From Brevundimonas sp. SORGH_AS_0993 (GTDB lineage: Bacteria > Pseudomonadota > Alphaproteobacteria > Caulobacterales > Caulobacteraceae): DNA of 64,000 bases. The notes under the pieces were generated by a model. That model was not told the DNA's origin, did no database searches, and was given only the letters and a program-made list of their open reading frames with translations. Shown here one piece after another: positions 54,782 to 63,676 of this stretch (its first letter is position 1; every line of letters begins with the position of its first letter). The translations under genes were made by a program, and so were the position numbers. Location: contig NZ_JAUTAH010000001.1 of assembly GCF_030818545.1 (NCBI RefSeq), positions 1,369,001 through 1,433,000 of the forward strand, written 5' to 3'.

Positions 54782-55006
54782 ATGGCGCCAACGCACCGCC
54801 CCGTCACAGGCGCCGAACGGGGACCCGAAGCGCAGGATGCGTCCGCCGGCCTGGCGCAGGGCGGATTAGGGGGCGATGAGGACGAACTGCTGGAGGCGGG
54901 GCAGGAAGAAGTCTTTTCGCGTAGCGAAGTAGAGCGCGGCGCGGTCGAGCATCACACAGGCGAAGAGCCGGGCGATGCGAGCGCCGCGTCCGAGAGGCAG
55001 GGCTGA
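54782..55006 (+). CDS. Uncertain small frame before the isochorismatase-family gene
   Basis: An ATG at 54782 is preceded by an excellent ribosome binding site (GAGGAGGG) and the frame ends with TGA one base before the ATG of the next gene. Its product is acidic and low in complexity, and its third-position G/C is lower than usual here. The opposite strand has a frame (around 54866-54950) with better codon use, ending LPRLQQFVLIAP. I cannot say which, if either, is real. Confidence 0.3.
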   Translation: MAPTHRPVTGAERGPEAQDASAGLAQGGLGGDEDELLEAGQEEVFSRSEVERGAVEHHTGEEPGDASAASERQG

Positions 55007-55007
55007 G

Positions 55008-55628
55008 ATGCCGTCGGGCCTGCGCGCGCGCCTGGGACCGACCACGGCGCACCTGTGTGTCGACATGCAACGGATGTTCATCGAAGAGACCGACTGGCAC
55101 ACACCCTGGGCCGCCCGCATCCTCCCGATCATCGCAGAACTGTGCGCCCGACGCGCGGCCCAGACCTGGTTCACGCGCTTCATCCCGGCCGACCACCCCG
55201 CCGATGCCGACGGCGCCTGGAAGACCTACTGGCGGCGCTGGGCGTCCATGACCCGCAGGGCCATGTCGCTCGAACTGATCGACTTGGCGCCGACGTTACG
55301 CCGTTTCGTTCCGCCGGCGCGGGTGGTGGACAAGCGCGTGTATTCGCCTTGGTTCGAGACCACCTTGGACGCCGCCCTGCACAAGCATGGGATCGACACC
55401 CTGGTCGTCACTGGCGCCGAGACCGACGTGTGCGTCCTGGCCACGGTTCTGGGGGCTGTGGATCGCGGCTATCGCGTGGTCGTCGTAACGGACGCCGTCT
55501 GCAGTTCGGCCGACGGTCCCCACGACAACCTGCTGTCCCTGTACAGTGATCGCTTCAGCCAACAGATCGAGACCGCCGAATGCGCCGAGGTTCTTGTCGC
55601 CTGGCCTGAGACTGGGGGCTGGGGCTGA
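55008..55628 (+). CDS. Isochorismatase-family cysteine hydrolase
   Basis: A 206-residue hydrolase of the isochorismatase/nicotinamidase superfamily. The catalytic triad can be read as Asp (LCVDMQRMF, about residue 19), Lys (VVDKRVYSPW) and Cys (TGAETDVCVLAT). Members act on amides or vinyl ethers; the substrate cannot be told from sequence. The start at 55008 is preceded by GAGAGGCAGGG. Confidence 0.88.
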   Translation: MPSGLRARLGPTTAHLCVDMQRMFIEETDWHTPWAARILPIIAELCARRAAQTWFTRFIPADHPADADGAWKTYWRRWASMTRRAMSLELIDLAPTLRRFVPPARVVDKRVYSPWFETTLDAALHKHGIDTLVVTGAETDVCVLATVLGAVDRGYRVVVVTDAVCSSADGPHDNLLSLYSDRFSQQIETAECAEVLVAWPETGGWG

Positions 55629-55750
55629 CCTTCCCATTCTCGAGTAGAATGAAGACCATCGACAAGCCCTTGGCCGCCGTCACGCCGCCACCGGGCCGGA
55701 GCCGCCGGTTCATCCTCCGCATCCGCCACGCCGACCACCCGGCGCGCCCG

Positions 55751-56085
55751 TCCCTGTCGCGTCCACCATTCCCTTCAATGACATTGCAAGCGTTGAAGAA
55801 ACCGCTCTCGGGCGGTCGAAAACGCGCGTTTGCTACACCAGCTTGCTACACCAGCATCGTCTGGAAAGGTCAGAAAACAGTTCTGGAACAACGGCTTCTG
55901 CCGACCGGGACTGCTACACCAACCTGCTACACCAACCGTCGAAACGGCCCTCTTCACCGTCTTCTCGGTCGCCCCATCATCGGCGCGCAAATCCTCCCAG
56001 CCTGATCGTCAGGGGCAGGGTCTTTCATGTTCGGGTAAAAGTGCCTCGGAAGGCTCAAGCCACGGTTGGAAGAACGCAGGTCTGG
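55751..56085 (+). repeat. Left copy of the 335-bp inverted repeat
   Basis: By eye this is identical over 335 bp to the reverse complement of 58701-59035. It begins at the attachment core, continues through the tRNA downstream flank, contains four TGCTACACCA motifs (55831, 55844, 55912, 55925, in two pairs of 13-bp period), and ends within integrase codons. Identity breaks sharply on both sides. Confidence 0.95.
55843..56085 (+). pseudogene. Integrase N-terminal fragment (duplicate of 58943-58701)
   Basis: This copy repeats the first 81 codons of the integrase frame (MLHQHRLERSENSSG onward to RTQVW) and then diverges into unrelated sequence with a stop at 56100. It is a truncated duplicate, not a functional gene. 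It points toward the Fic gene that starts 61 bp after the repeat. Confidence 0.8.
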
Positions 56086-56146
56086 AGATTTGGGCTATAG
56101 GTGGCAGAAATAGTCCAGCGGTTGGAGTAAGGAGCGACCTCCAAGG

Positions 56147-57229
56147 ATGACCACCTATATGCCGCCCCTGCTTCCACTCTCCATTGATCTGGAAACCAAG
56201 ACTGTCCTGAAAAAGCTCGCGTCAGCGCGCGGCGCGCTTGCCGAACTGAAAGGTGCCGCCGGGTTGGTGCCTAACGAGTCAATCCTGATCAACACCCTGT
56301 CTTTGCAAGAAGCGAAGGACAGTTCGGCAATCGAAAATATCATCACGACGCATGATGACCTCTACCGAAGCGATGCACTCGCTGATCGTTTCGCGAGTCT
56401 CGCCGCCAAGGAGGTGTTTAGCTACGCCAGAGCCATGAGAGAGGGCTTTGACACCGTTCGCCGAACGGGCCTGATCACGACCAATGATATCCTTGCCATG
56501 CAAGCGACTTTGGAGCGGAACAAGGCTGGCTTCAGGAAGCTGCCCGGCACGGCTCTCAAGAACGACAAGACTGGCGAGGTGGTCTTCACGCCACCGCAAA
56601 GCCACGACGATATTCTCGCATTGATGACCAACTTGGAGACGTTCATCAACGATGACGATCTCACCGATCTCGATCCGCTTATCAGGATGGCGATCATCCA
56701 CCATCAGTTTGAGACCATTCACCCATTCTATGACGGGAACGGTCGAACGGGCCGTATCCTAAACATCCTGTATCTCGTGAAGCAGGGCTTGCTGACGACG
56801 CCAGTCCTCTATCTCTCGCGCTACATCAACCAAACCAAAGGCGAGTATTATCGCTTGCTACAAGCAGTGCGAACGGATGGCGCGTGGGAAGAATGGCTCC
56901 TGTATGTGCTGGCTGGCGTCGAGGAGACGGCGCAGCAAACCACGCGGCTGGTCCACAGCATTCGAAGCCTGATGCAATCCTACAAGGTGCAGATGCGTGA
57001 GCAGCTTCCGCGCATTTACAGCCAAGACCTACTGAACAACATTTTTGGCCATCCCTACAGCAAGATCGCATTTGTAGAACGCGATCTGAACGTCAGCCGC
57101 ATCACGGCAACACGCTACCTCGACGAACTCACTCGCATTGGAATGATGCAGAAGCTGAAAATCGGGCGCGAAAATTATTATGTGAATCGCGAACTGATGG
57201 CCTTGCTCGGGAATGCCCAATCAGTTTGA
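56147..57229 (+). CDS. Fic-domain protein (AMP-transferase type, class II)
   Basis: Fic enzymes transfer AMP or related groups to target proteins. The 360-residue protein has an N-terminal inhibitory motif, SSAIEN, at 59-64 and the catalytic HPFYDGNGRTGR at 192-203; both are intact, so it should be a self-inhibited class II Fic. The last 70 residues form a winged-helix-like domain (AFVERDLNVSRITATRYLDEL). Its GC is clearly lower than the chromosome, in line with acquisition. A terminator hairpin follows. Confidence 0.93.
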   Translation: MTTYMPPLLPLSIDLETKTVLKKLASARGALAELKGAAGLVPNESILINTLSLQEAKDSSAIENIITTHDDLYRSDALADRFASLAAKEVFSYARAMREGFDTVRRTGLITTNDILAMQATLERNKAGFRKLPGTALKNDKTGEVVFTPPQSHDDILALMTNLETFINDDDLTDLDPLIRMAIIHHQFETIHPFYDGNGRTGRILNILYLVKQGLLTTPVLYLSRYINQTKGEYYRLLQAVRTDGAWEEWLLYVLAGVEETAQQTTRLVHSIRSLMQSYKVQMREQLPRIYSQDLLNNIFGHPYSKIAFVERDLNVSRITATRYLDELTRIGMMQKLKIGRENYYVNRELMALLGNAQSV

Positions 57230-57239
57230 CGCACGAGCG

Positions 57240-57277
57240 AACGTGCATAGGAAAATCGGAATTCCTATGCACGTTTT
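57240..57277 (+). terminator. Terminator after the Fic gene
   Basis: AACGTGCATAGGAA (57240-57253) and TTCCTATGCACGTT (57262-57275) form a 14-bp stem, followed by TT; TTTT spans 57274-57277. A third AACGTGCATAG copy lies just after at 57280. The remaining bases to 57407 are AT-rich and show no gene. Confidence 0.75.
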
Positions 57278-57407
57278 GCAAACGTGCATAGCGATGTGCG
57301 CTTTTCGATCACGTCGCAAGCGACCTGCTAACGTGAAAGCCGACTTCTATGCATATCGCAAAATTATGCATGGAAATTGGCTCCAACCTATATGTTTGGT
57401 CCTGCCG

Positions 57408-58943
57408 TCAGGCTCCCGAATCCGCCGTTATATCTGACTGAAATTCAGGCAGCAGATGCTGCAAATCCAACCCGTGATAATCCAAGCACGATATGGCTTT
57501 AGCCAATCGGGCTACGCCAAGGCCCTTGCCGTAAGCGTCTGAAACGCTCTCTCCATCTCGATGGGAAACGGCCCAACCGCCAAGAGCCAAAGCGGCTTCG
57601 TGCTCCACACCAGCGTTCCGAAGAGCGTCGCGGTAGCAATGACGGAATGAGTGGAAGCACGTCTTGGGACGCGCCGCCCCAGCCTTAACAAGGAAGCGAG
57701 CAAACCACTTCGAATAGCTGTCGGAGTAGTAGCCCGCTTTTGATCGGGGCAGTTCGTGAAACAGCTTCTTGCCGCCCACTCGCTCGGAGACAAACGCCAT
57801 AAACCCCATGGCGATGAGCCTTGGGTGGATAGGTATGAGGCGTTCGCTTGAGGCCGTCTTCAGCCTCTTATCGCCAGAGCTTTGCGTTGATCCACCCGTG
57901 ATCCAGAAACAGTCAACGCCTTCGACATTGCGGACGTCGGCGACATCCAACTGGCAAATCTCGTTGAGACGCATGCCGCTGTAGAGGGCGATAAGCGGAA
58001 TCCAGAAACGCGCGCGTCGCGGACGATGAGGCCCCGGCATCGCGAAATGCCATTCGTCATCCACGCATCCCCGGTAGACCGGCGCGTCGAAAATCAGTTG
58101 TAGCTGCTCCGACGAGAACGGGAGCCGCTTGTCCTTGTCACGAACTGGATCAACGACAGCCAGCCCCGTCGCGGGATGCCTGTCTATCCATCCTTCGTTT
58201 AGCGCGAACGTCATGAGCGCGCGAAGCTTCGCCATGTAGCCGTTGATCGAACCGGGAGAGAGGGTCGTTTTCAGCCCCCGTTTTTTCGCCATCTTGGCGG
58301 CTTGGGCCGCACTCAAACCGGGGAACCGCTTCGCTGGATTTGAGGGTAGCCAACGCAGCACTTCCAGCAGTTCGCGGCACGCTGAACGGTCTATGGACGT
58401 CAGCGGACGGTTCTCTCCCCAAACGCTTGACGTGATCCAGAGAAGACCATCGTAGATCATTTGGGTCTTGGGTGCCCGGACCTTCGCCGGATCGGCTTGG
58501 AAGTGACGACACAAGTCATCGAAAGTCATGACACTGACTGGTGCAGCTTCAACCCCAACCGGCTCTGGCGTGGCGATCTCGACTGGTGGTGCTTGGGATG
58601 CCGAGGCGCCCGCCGTCGCCCAGAAGGACCGCTCCAGATCGGCGATGACCAGCTTGGACTTCCGAATGGCTTCGGATCGGTTGCCCGTGCCCAGCGACCG
58701 CCAGACCTGCGTTCTTCCAACCGTGGCTTGAGCCTTCCGAGGCACTTTTACCCGAACATGAAAGACCCTGCCCCTGACGATCAGGCTGGGAGGATTTGCG
58801 CGCCGATGATGGGGCGACCGAGAAGACGGTGAAGAGGGCCGTTTCGACGGTTGGTGTAGCAGGTTGGTGTAGCAGTCCCGGTCGGCAGAAGCCGTTGTTC
58901 CAGAACTGTTTTCTGACCTTTCCAGACGATGCTGGTGTAGCAA
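57408..58943 (-). CDS. Tyrosine-type site-specific integrase
   Basis: A phage-type integrase of 511 residues. An N-terminal arm-binding-like region (RGRVFHVRVKVPRKAQATVG) and core-binding domain precede the catalytic domain with Arg in LYSGMRLNEICQLD, His431-x-x-Arg434 (HSFRH), Trp457 and the likely nucleophile Tyr471 (SDAYGKG). The first 60-odd residues are unlike known integrases and lie in the inverted repeat, so the real start may be further in, near 58780. It lies next to tRNA-Val, the probable target. Confidence 0.9.
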   Translation of the reverse strand: MLHQHRLERSENSSGTTASADRDCYTNLLHQPSKRPSSPSSRSPHHRRANPPSLIVRGRVFHVRVKVPRKAQATVGRTQVWRSLGTGNRSEAIRKSKLVIADLERSFWATAGASASQAPPVEIATPEPVGVEAAPVSVMTFDDLCRHFQADPAKVRAPKTQMIYDGLLWITSSVWGENRPLTSIDRSACRELLEVLRWLPSNPAKRFPGLSAAQAAKMAKKRGLKTTLSPGSINGYMAKLRALMTFALNEGWIDRHPATGLAVVDPVRDKDKRLPFSSEQLQLIFDAPVYRGCVDDEWHFAMPGPHRPRRARFWIPLIALYSGMRLNEICQLDVADVRNVEGVDCFWITGGSTQSSGDKRLKTASSERLIPIHPRLIAMGFMAFVSERVGGKKLFHELPRSKAGYYSDSYSKWFARFLVKAGAARPKTCFHSFRHCYRDALRNAGVEHEAALALGGWAVSHRDGESVSDAYGKGLGVARLAKAISCLDYHGLDLQHLLPEFQSDITADSGA

Positions 58944-59017
58944 GCTGGTGTAGCAAACGCGCGTTTTCGACCGCCCGAGAGCGGTTTCTTCAACGCTTGC
59001 AATGTCATTGAAGGGAA

Positions 59018-59035
<18 letters not shown>
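58701..59035 (-). repeat. Right copy of the 335-bp inverted repeat
   Basis: Reverse complement of 55751-56085 without a visible mismatch. It spans the first part of the integrase gene, its upstream region with the four TGCTACACCA motifs, and the last 18 bp of tRNA-Val including CCA. Confidence 0.95.
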
Positions 59036-59092
<57 letters not shown>

Positions 59093-59216
59093 GCCGTGGC
59101 GGCTCTCGATGGGTTCGAGAGCGGGAAGGCGGGTCGTATAGCGGCCCGATCCGCCGGCATCAAGCGGCTTTGGCCGATGGAGCGAGATTTATGGGAAATC
59201 CCAGAAAATTCAGGCT

Positions 59217-59573
59217 CTAGGCGGCGACCATCCGTTCGACCTCGTCGACCAGGTCGCGCAGGTGGACGGGTTTGGACAGGACCTTGGCGTCCGGCGACGC
59301 CTGGGCGGCGGTCAGGGCGACGGCGGCGAAGCCGGTGATGAACATGATCCGCAGGCCCGGCTGGCGGGCGGCGGCGGCGCGCGCCACCTCGATCCCGTCG
59401 GCGCCGGGCATGACGATGTCGGTCAGCAGCAGGTCGTAGGGGCCGTGTTCCAGGGCGTCGATGGCGTCGTCGCCGTTCTCGCAATCCACGACCTGATGGC
59501 CGGCGCGCTCCAGCGCACGGGTCAGAAAGCCGCGCAGCGAACTGTCGTCTTCGGCCAGGAGGATGCGCGCCAT
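59217..59573 (-). CDS. cpdR: CpdR, single-domain response regulator of the cell-cycle protease pathway
   Basis: A 118-residue stand-alone receiver (MARILLAEDDSSLRGFLTRA) with phospho-acceptor Asp52 in LLTDIVMPGADG, the switch residues MFITGFAA and Lys in VLSKPVHLRDLV. It matches from memory the Caulobacter CpdR, which controls ClpXP-dependent proteolysis when unphosphorylated. It lies between tRNA-Val and the N-formylglutamate amidohydrolase gene. Confidence 0.93.
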   Translation of the reverse strand: MARILLAEDDSSLRGFLTRALERAGHQVVDCENGDDAIDALEHGPYDLLLTDIVMPGADGIEVARAAAARQPGLRIMFITGFAAVALTAAQASPDAKVLSKPVHLRDLVDEVERMVAA

Positions 59574-59698
59574 GCGGAAAGAGTCCCTTGATATCGGCGC
59601 TCAAGCTAGGGGAGGAACCGTAAACCGGCGATGAAATTCAGCGTGCGGCCGGGGGGCGTGACCGCTTTCTTCTGTGGGAAAACCGGCTATGCCGGGGC

Positions 59699-60523
59699 AT
59701 GACCGACGCGGGCGAGAATTTTTCGATCCTACGGCCGCCGCTGCCCGGCGCGACGGGCGCCCTGGTGTTCGGCTCGCCCCACTCGGGCGACGTCTATCCT
59801 GAAGACCTGGGGGCGGCGCCCGATCTGGCCGTATCCAGCCTGAGAAGCGCCGAGGACGCCCTGATGGCCCATCTGGTCGCCGACGGCCCGCGCCACGGCG
59901 CGCCCTTGATCGCGGGGCGATTCGGCCGGGCCTATGTCGATCTGAACCGCGACCCCGAAGAACTGGACCCCGACCTGGTCGAGGGCGCCCCGGGGCCGGC
60001 AGGCGCCAAGACGGCCGCCGGCTACGGCGTTCTGCCCCGCCTGACCGGCGACGGACGCCCGCTCTATGACCGACGGCTGAGCCGGGCGGAGGCGCAGCGC
60101 CGGATCGAGGGCGCGCACCTCCCCTATCACCAGGCCCTGGCCGAGCTGATGCAGGCGGCGCAAGACCGACACGGCCGGGCGGTGCTGATCGACTGGCATT
60201 CCATGCCGACGCGGGCGGCAGGGGTGGAAGTGGTGCTGGGCGACCGGCACGGCTCGGCCTGTCGGGCGCGGCTGACACGGCGGCTGCGCGACCTGTTCCA
60301 GGCGGCGGGCTGGCGGGTGGCGCTGAACCTGCCCTACGCCGGCGGCTGGTCCACCCAGGTCTGGGGCAGGCCCGAGGCGGGATTTGAGGCGATCCAGATC
60401 GAGATCAGCCGGGGTCTTTATCTGGACGAAACGACCCAGAGGCCCAATGCGACTTTCGACCTGACGCGACGCACCCTGTCACGGGTGATCGCGGCCCTGT
60501 GCGCCGAGCGCTGGGCCGACTGA
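59699..60523 (+). CDS. N-formylglutamate amidohydrolase
   Basis: A 274-residue zinc hydrolase of the FGase family, which frees glutamate from N-formylglutamate, often in histidine degradation. Motifs: VFGSPHSGDVYP, ADVDLNRD-type VDLNRDPEEL, and LIDWHSMP. No hut genes are adjacent. It is divergent from cpdR, as I recall also from Caulobacter. Complete. Confidence 0.9.
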   Translation: MTDAGENFSILRPPLPGATGALVFGSPHSGDVYPEDLGAAPDLAVSSLRSAEDALMAHLVADGPRHGAPLIAGRFGRAYVDLNRDPEELDPDLVEGAPGPAGAKTAAGYGVLPRLTGDGRPLYDRRLSRAEAQRRIEGAHLPYHQALAELMQAAQDRHGRAVLIDWHSMPTRAAGVEVVLGDRHGSACRARLTRRLRDLFQAAGWRVALNLPYAGGWSTQVWGRPEAGFEAIQIEISRGLYLDETTQRPNATFDLTRRTLSRVIAALCAERWAD

Positions 60524-60548
60524 AGCCCCTTCCCCGCCGCGTCGGGCC

Positions 60549-60631
60549 AAAAAAAAGCCGCACCCGAAGGTGCGGCATGAAAGTCTATAGGGAGGAAACG
60601 CCCAGGAAGGGCAAGACGCCCGGAGGCGTCG
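60549..60631 (-). ncRNA. Candidate small RNA, about 83 nt
   Basis: On the minus strand a strong promoter is seen: -35 TTGACC (60661-60666), 17-bp spacer, -10 TAGATT (60638-60643). From about 60631 the transcript would have hairpin 1 GACGCC-TCCG-GGCGTC, hairpin 2 GCCC-TTCCT-GGGC, a single-stranded TTTCCTCCCT stretch and a terminator GCCGCACC-TTCG-GGTGCGGC followed by eight T. No frame is present. The pyrimidine-rich loop and linker could pair with Shine-Dalgarno sequences. Confidence 0.7.
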
Positions 60632-60779
60632 AAGGTCAATCTAGGTTGCGATGCACAATGGGTCAAGGCCGATCTGACCCCGGAACGGTCACGCCATGTT
60701 ACGAAAATCGGCCGTGTAACCGCTTCCACGGTTCTGAACGCGGCCGAAAGGCCCACCATCCTTCGCAGTTGCGATATCG

Positions 60780-61463
60780 TCAGTCCGTCAGCAGACGCCG
60801 CGCATTGCGGATGGCCCGCGCGGCCGGCGACGCCTCCTGACGATAGAGCAGCAGGCCGAAGGACGACACCACCCCCAGCGCCAGCCACAGCGGGCCGAAC
60901 AGCCAGGCGGCCGCCGCCAGGGCGAAATAATAGCCGCGCACCCCCTGGCTGAAGGCGCTGAGAGCCGGGTTCAGCAACTGGCCCGCCGCCTCGCTGAACG
61001 CCTGGCGGTCGGTCTTGGAATGTAGTTCGGGCGCCGCGCCGATAAGGGCCAGGGTATAGTTCATCTGGCGCAGGGCCCAGATGAAATCCAGAAAGCCCCG
61101 CGTCAGGCAGATCAGCACTAGGGCCAGCTTGGCCTCCAGAACGCGGGTCGGCACGCTTTCGGCGCCCACCGCCACAAACCCCCTCAGCGCGTTCTCGCCG
61201 CCGAACAGCACCCCCGCCACCGCCGCGATCAGCAGCAGGTTGGTCGAGGCGAAGAAGGAAGCGGAATTGATCGAATGGCCCATCAGCTGGCTGTCGACCA
61301 GCTTCAGCTCGCGGTGGGTCATGGACTGCATCCACACCGTGCGGATGTAGGCCATGTCGGCGTTCAGCGAGCCGCCCTTGCGACTGACGAGGCCGAGTAT
61401 GGAATTATAGCCTAGCCAACTGGCGAAGAAGAGCGCCAGGGCCGCCCAGTCGATCAAGTTCAT
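60780..61463 (-). CDS. DUF599-family membrane protein
   Basis: A 227-residue protein with four hydrophobic helices ([76 protein letters not shown]). The sequence [15 protein letters not shown] and FFASTNLLL are typical of DUF599, a widespread family of unknown function. Not in an obvious operon; divergent from ppa. Confidence 0.85.
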   Translation of the reverse strand: MNLIDWAALALFFASWLGYNSILGLVSRKGGSLNADMAYIRTVWMQSMTHRELKLVDSQLMGHSINSASFFASTNLLLIAAVAGVLFGGENALRGFVAVGAESVPTRVLEAKLALVLICLTRGFLDFIWALRQMNYTLALIGAAPELHSKTDRQAFSEAAGQLLNPALSAFSQGVRGYYFALAAAAWLFGPLWLALGVVSSFGLLLYRQEASPAARAIRNARRLLTD

Positions 61464-61602
61464 GGCCCATCATGTCCCCGATGAAGCGGCCCGGCGCAAG
61501 TCCGCGTCCAGGTCCAGGCCGAAGCTCGCCCTTGCCGTGACGGGCCGACAAGCCTATCACCCATCGCCTTTTCGAATTTCGCAGTCGCAGCAAAGACCCG
61601 CC

Positions 61603-62163
61603 ATGAACCTCGACGCCATTCCGGTCGGCCCCAACGCCCCCTGGGACATCAACGTCATCATCGAAATCCCGCAAGGGGGCCTGCCGGTGAAGTACGAGAT
61701 GGACAAGGAGTCGGGCGCCCTGTTCGTCGACCGCTTCCTGCACACGGCCATGTACTATCCGGGCAACTACGGCTTCGTGCCCCACACCCTGTCGGACGAC
61801 GGCGATCCCTGCGACGTGATCGTGCTGAACCCGACGCCGGTGGTGCCGGGCTGCGTCATCCGCTCGCGCCCCATCGGCGTGCTGAAGATGACGGACGAAG
61901 CCGGCGGCGACGAGAAGATCCTGGCCGTGCCAGTCGACAAGCTGAACCCCTACTACACCGAGATCGCCAGCTATCGTCAGCTGCCGGCCATCCTGATCGA
62001 GCAGATCGAACACTTCTTCACCCGCTACAAGGATCTGGAGAAGGGCAAGTCGGTCACCGTCCAGGGGTGGGGCGACGCCGGCGAGGCCGCCGACCTGATC
62101 GCCAAGGGCATGCAGGCTCATCAGGACAAGCTGGCCAAGAAGAAAGCCGCCAACGCCGCCTGA
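61603..62163 (+). CDS. ppa: Inorganic pyrophosphatase (family I)
   Basis: Soluble enzyme that hydrolyses pyrophosphate. The 186-residue protein starts [20 protein letters not shown] and carries the family active site GDPCDVIVL ([16 protein letters not shown]), with [15 protein letters not shown] and [13 protein letters not shown] upstream. The ATG at 61603 was chosen over a longer open frame by family alignment. A terminator follows. Confidence 0.96.
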   Translation: MNLDAIPVGPNAPWDINVIIEIPQGGLPVKYEMDKESGALFVDRFLHTAMYYPGNYGFVPHTLSDDGDPCDVIVLNPTPVVPGCVIRSRPIGVLKMTDEAGGDEKILAVPVDKLNPYYTEIASYRQLPAILIEQIEHFFTRYKDLEKGKSVTVQGWGDAGEAADLIAKGMQAHQDKLAKKKAANAA

Positions 62164-62193
62164 TCCGGGCGACGACAGCGACAGACGCATCGA

Positions 62194-62223
62194 GGCGCTC
62201 TCCGGCTGGAGGGCGCCTTTTTG
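62194..62223 (+). terminator. Rho-independent terminator after ppa
   Basis: GGCGCTCTCC-GGCT-GGAGGGCGCC forms a 10-bp stem (one mismatch, G-U capable) at 62194-62217, followed by TTTTT. Confidence 0.85.
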
Positions 62224-62302
62224 CTGGAAAAACACGGGCAATGCGGCAACGCGACGCGCCGCCCCTCTCCCGCAACGGTTCGGCCTCTCCTATCTGCACC
62301 GC

Positions 62303-63604
62303 ATGACCGAACTGAACCCCCGCGAGATCGTCTCCGAGCTTGACCGCCACATCATCGGGCAGAACGACGCCAAGCGCGCCGTGGCCGTGGCTTTGAGGAA
62401 CCGCTGGCGCAGGAAGCGCGTGCCGGACGATCTGCGCGACGAGGTGACGCCCAAGAACATCCTGATGATCGGCCCGACGGGCGTGGGCAAGACCGAGATC
62501 GCGCGGCGTCTGGCCAAACTGGCGGGTTCGCCCTTTCTGAAGGTCGAGGCGACCAAGTTCACCGAGGTCGGCTATGTCGGCCGCGACGTCGATCAGATCA
62601 TGCGCGACCTGGTCGAGAGCGCCCTGGTCATGGTGCGCGAACGGCGGCGGGGCGAGGTGAGCGCCCGCGCCGAAAGCGCCGCCGAGGACCGCATCCTGGA
62701 CGCCCTGGTCGGCCCCGGCGCGGGCCAGGCCACGCGCGACAGTTTCCGAAAGAAGCTGCGGGCCGGCGAACTGGACGACAAGGAGATCGAGGTGTCGCTG
62801 GCCGACACCGCCTCCCCGATCCAGGGGCTGGACCTGCCGGGCGGGGGCAATGTCGGCCTGCTGAACCTGTCGGAGATGCTGGGCAAGATGGGCGGCGGGC
62901 GCACCAAGACCGTCAAGACGACGGTGCGCGACGCCACCGCCCCCCTGATCGCCGAAGAGGGCGACAAGCTGCTTGATCAGGACAGCCTGACCCAGGAGGC
63001 GCTGAAACTGGCCGAAAACGAGGGCATCGTCTTCCTGGACGAGATCGACAAGGTCGCCGCGCGCCAGGGCGCGTCCGGCGCCGACGTGTCGCGCGAAGGG
63101 GTGCAGCGCGACCTCCTGCCTCTGATCGAGGGCGCCACCGTCTCGACCAAATACGGGCCGGTGAAGACCGACCATGTGCTGTTCATCGCCTCGGGCGCCT
63201 TCCATGTCGCCAAGCCCAGCGACCTGCTGCCCGAACTTCAGGGCCGGTTGCCGATCCGGGTCGAACTGAAGCCCCTGACGCGCGACGACTTCAAACGCAT
63301 CCTGACGGAACCCGAGGCCAATCTGATCCGCCAGAACCAGGCCCTGCTGGCGACCGAGGACGTGACCCTGACCTTCACCGACGACGCGGTGGAAGCCATG
63401 GCCGACGCGGCGGTGGCGGCCAATTCGGCGGTGGAGAACATCGGCGCCCGCCGGCTTCAGACCGTGCTGGAGCGGGTGCTGGAAGAGACCAGCTTCAAGG
63501 CGTCGGACCTGTCGGGCCAGACCGTCGCCTTCGACGGCGAGGCGGTGCGCGAAAGACTGGGCGCCCTGACCAAGGACGTGGACTTGAGCCGCTTCATCCT
63601 CTGA
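62303..63604 (+). CDS. hslU: HslU, ATPase subunit of the HslUV protease
   Basis: AAA+ unfoldase that feeds proteins to HslV. The 433-residue protein has Walker A GPTGVGKT (57-64), the gated pore motif GYVGRDVD, Walker [10 protein letters not shown] and the C-terminal VDLSRFIL tail that activates HslV. hslV usually lies directly upstream; here ppa does, so hslV must be elsewhere. Confidence 0.97.
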   Translation: MTELNPREIVSELDRHIIGQNDAKRAVAVALRNRWRRKRVPDDLRDEVTPKNILMIGPTGVGKTEIARRLAKLAGSPFLKVEATKFTEVGYVGRDVDQIMRDLVESALVMVRERRRGEVSARAESAAEDRILDALVGPGAGQATRDSFRKKLRAGELDDKEIEVSLADTASPIQGLDLPGGGNVGLLNLSEMLGKMGGGRTKTVKTTVRDATAPLIAEEGDKLLDQDSLTQEALKLAENEGIVFLDEIDKVAARQGASGADVSREGVQRDLLPLIEGATVSTKYGPVKTDHVLFIASGAFHVAKPSDLLPELQGRLPIRVELKPLTRDDFKRILTEPEANLIRQNQALLATEDVTLTFTDDAVEAMADAAVAANSAVENIGARRLQTVLERVLEETSFKASDLSGQTVAFDGEAVRERLGALTKDVDLSRFIL

Positions 63605-63613
63605 CCCCCCGAA

Positions 63614-63663
63614 CCTATCGTCATTCCGGGTTCGTCCTGCGGACTCGCCGGAACGACGATAGG
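63614..63663. repeat. Inverted repeat between hslU and the YihY-family gene
   Basis: CCTATCGTCATTCCGG (63614-63629) and CCGGAACGACGATAGG (63648-63663) pair at 15 of 16 positions around an 18-nt loop. It sits between two convergent genes and has no T-run. It may act as a two-way terminator or be a dispersed palindromic repeat. Confidence 0.75.
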
Positions 63664-63676
63664 GAGCGCTTGCCCC

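Noticed and set aside
55649..56005. Gene running into the left inverted repeat (MKTIDKPLAAV start)
   Set aside because: Only about 34 codons precede the repeat and no family is recognised; it may be a remnant cut by the insertion, but support is too weak for a feature.
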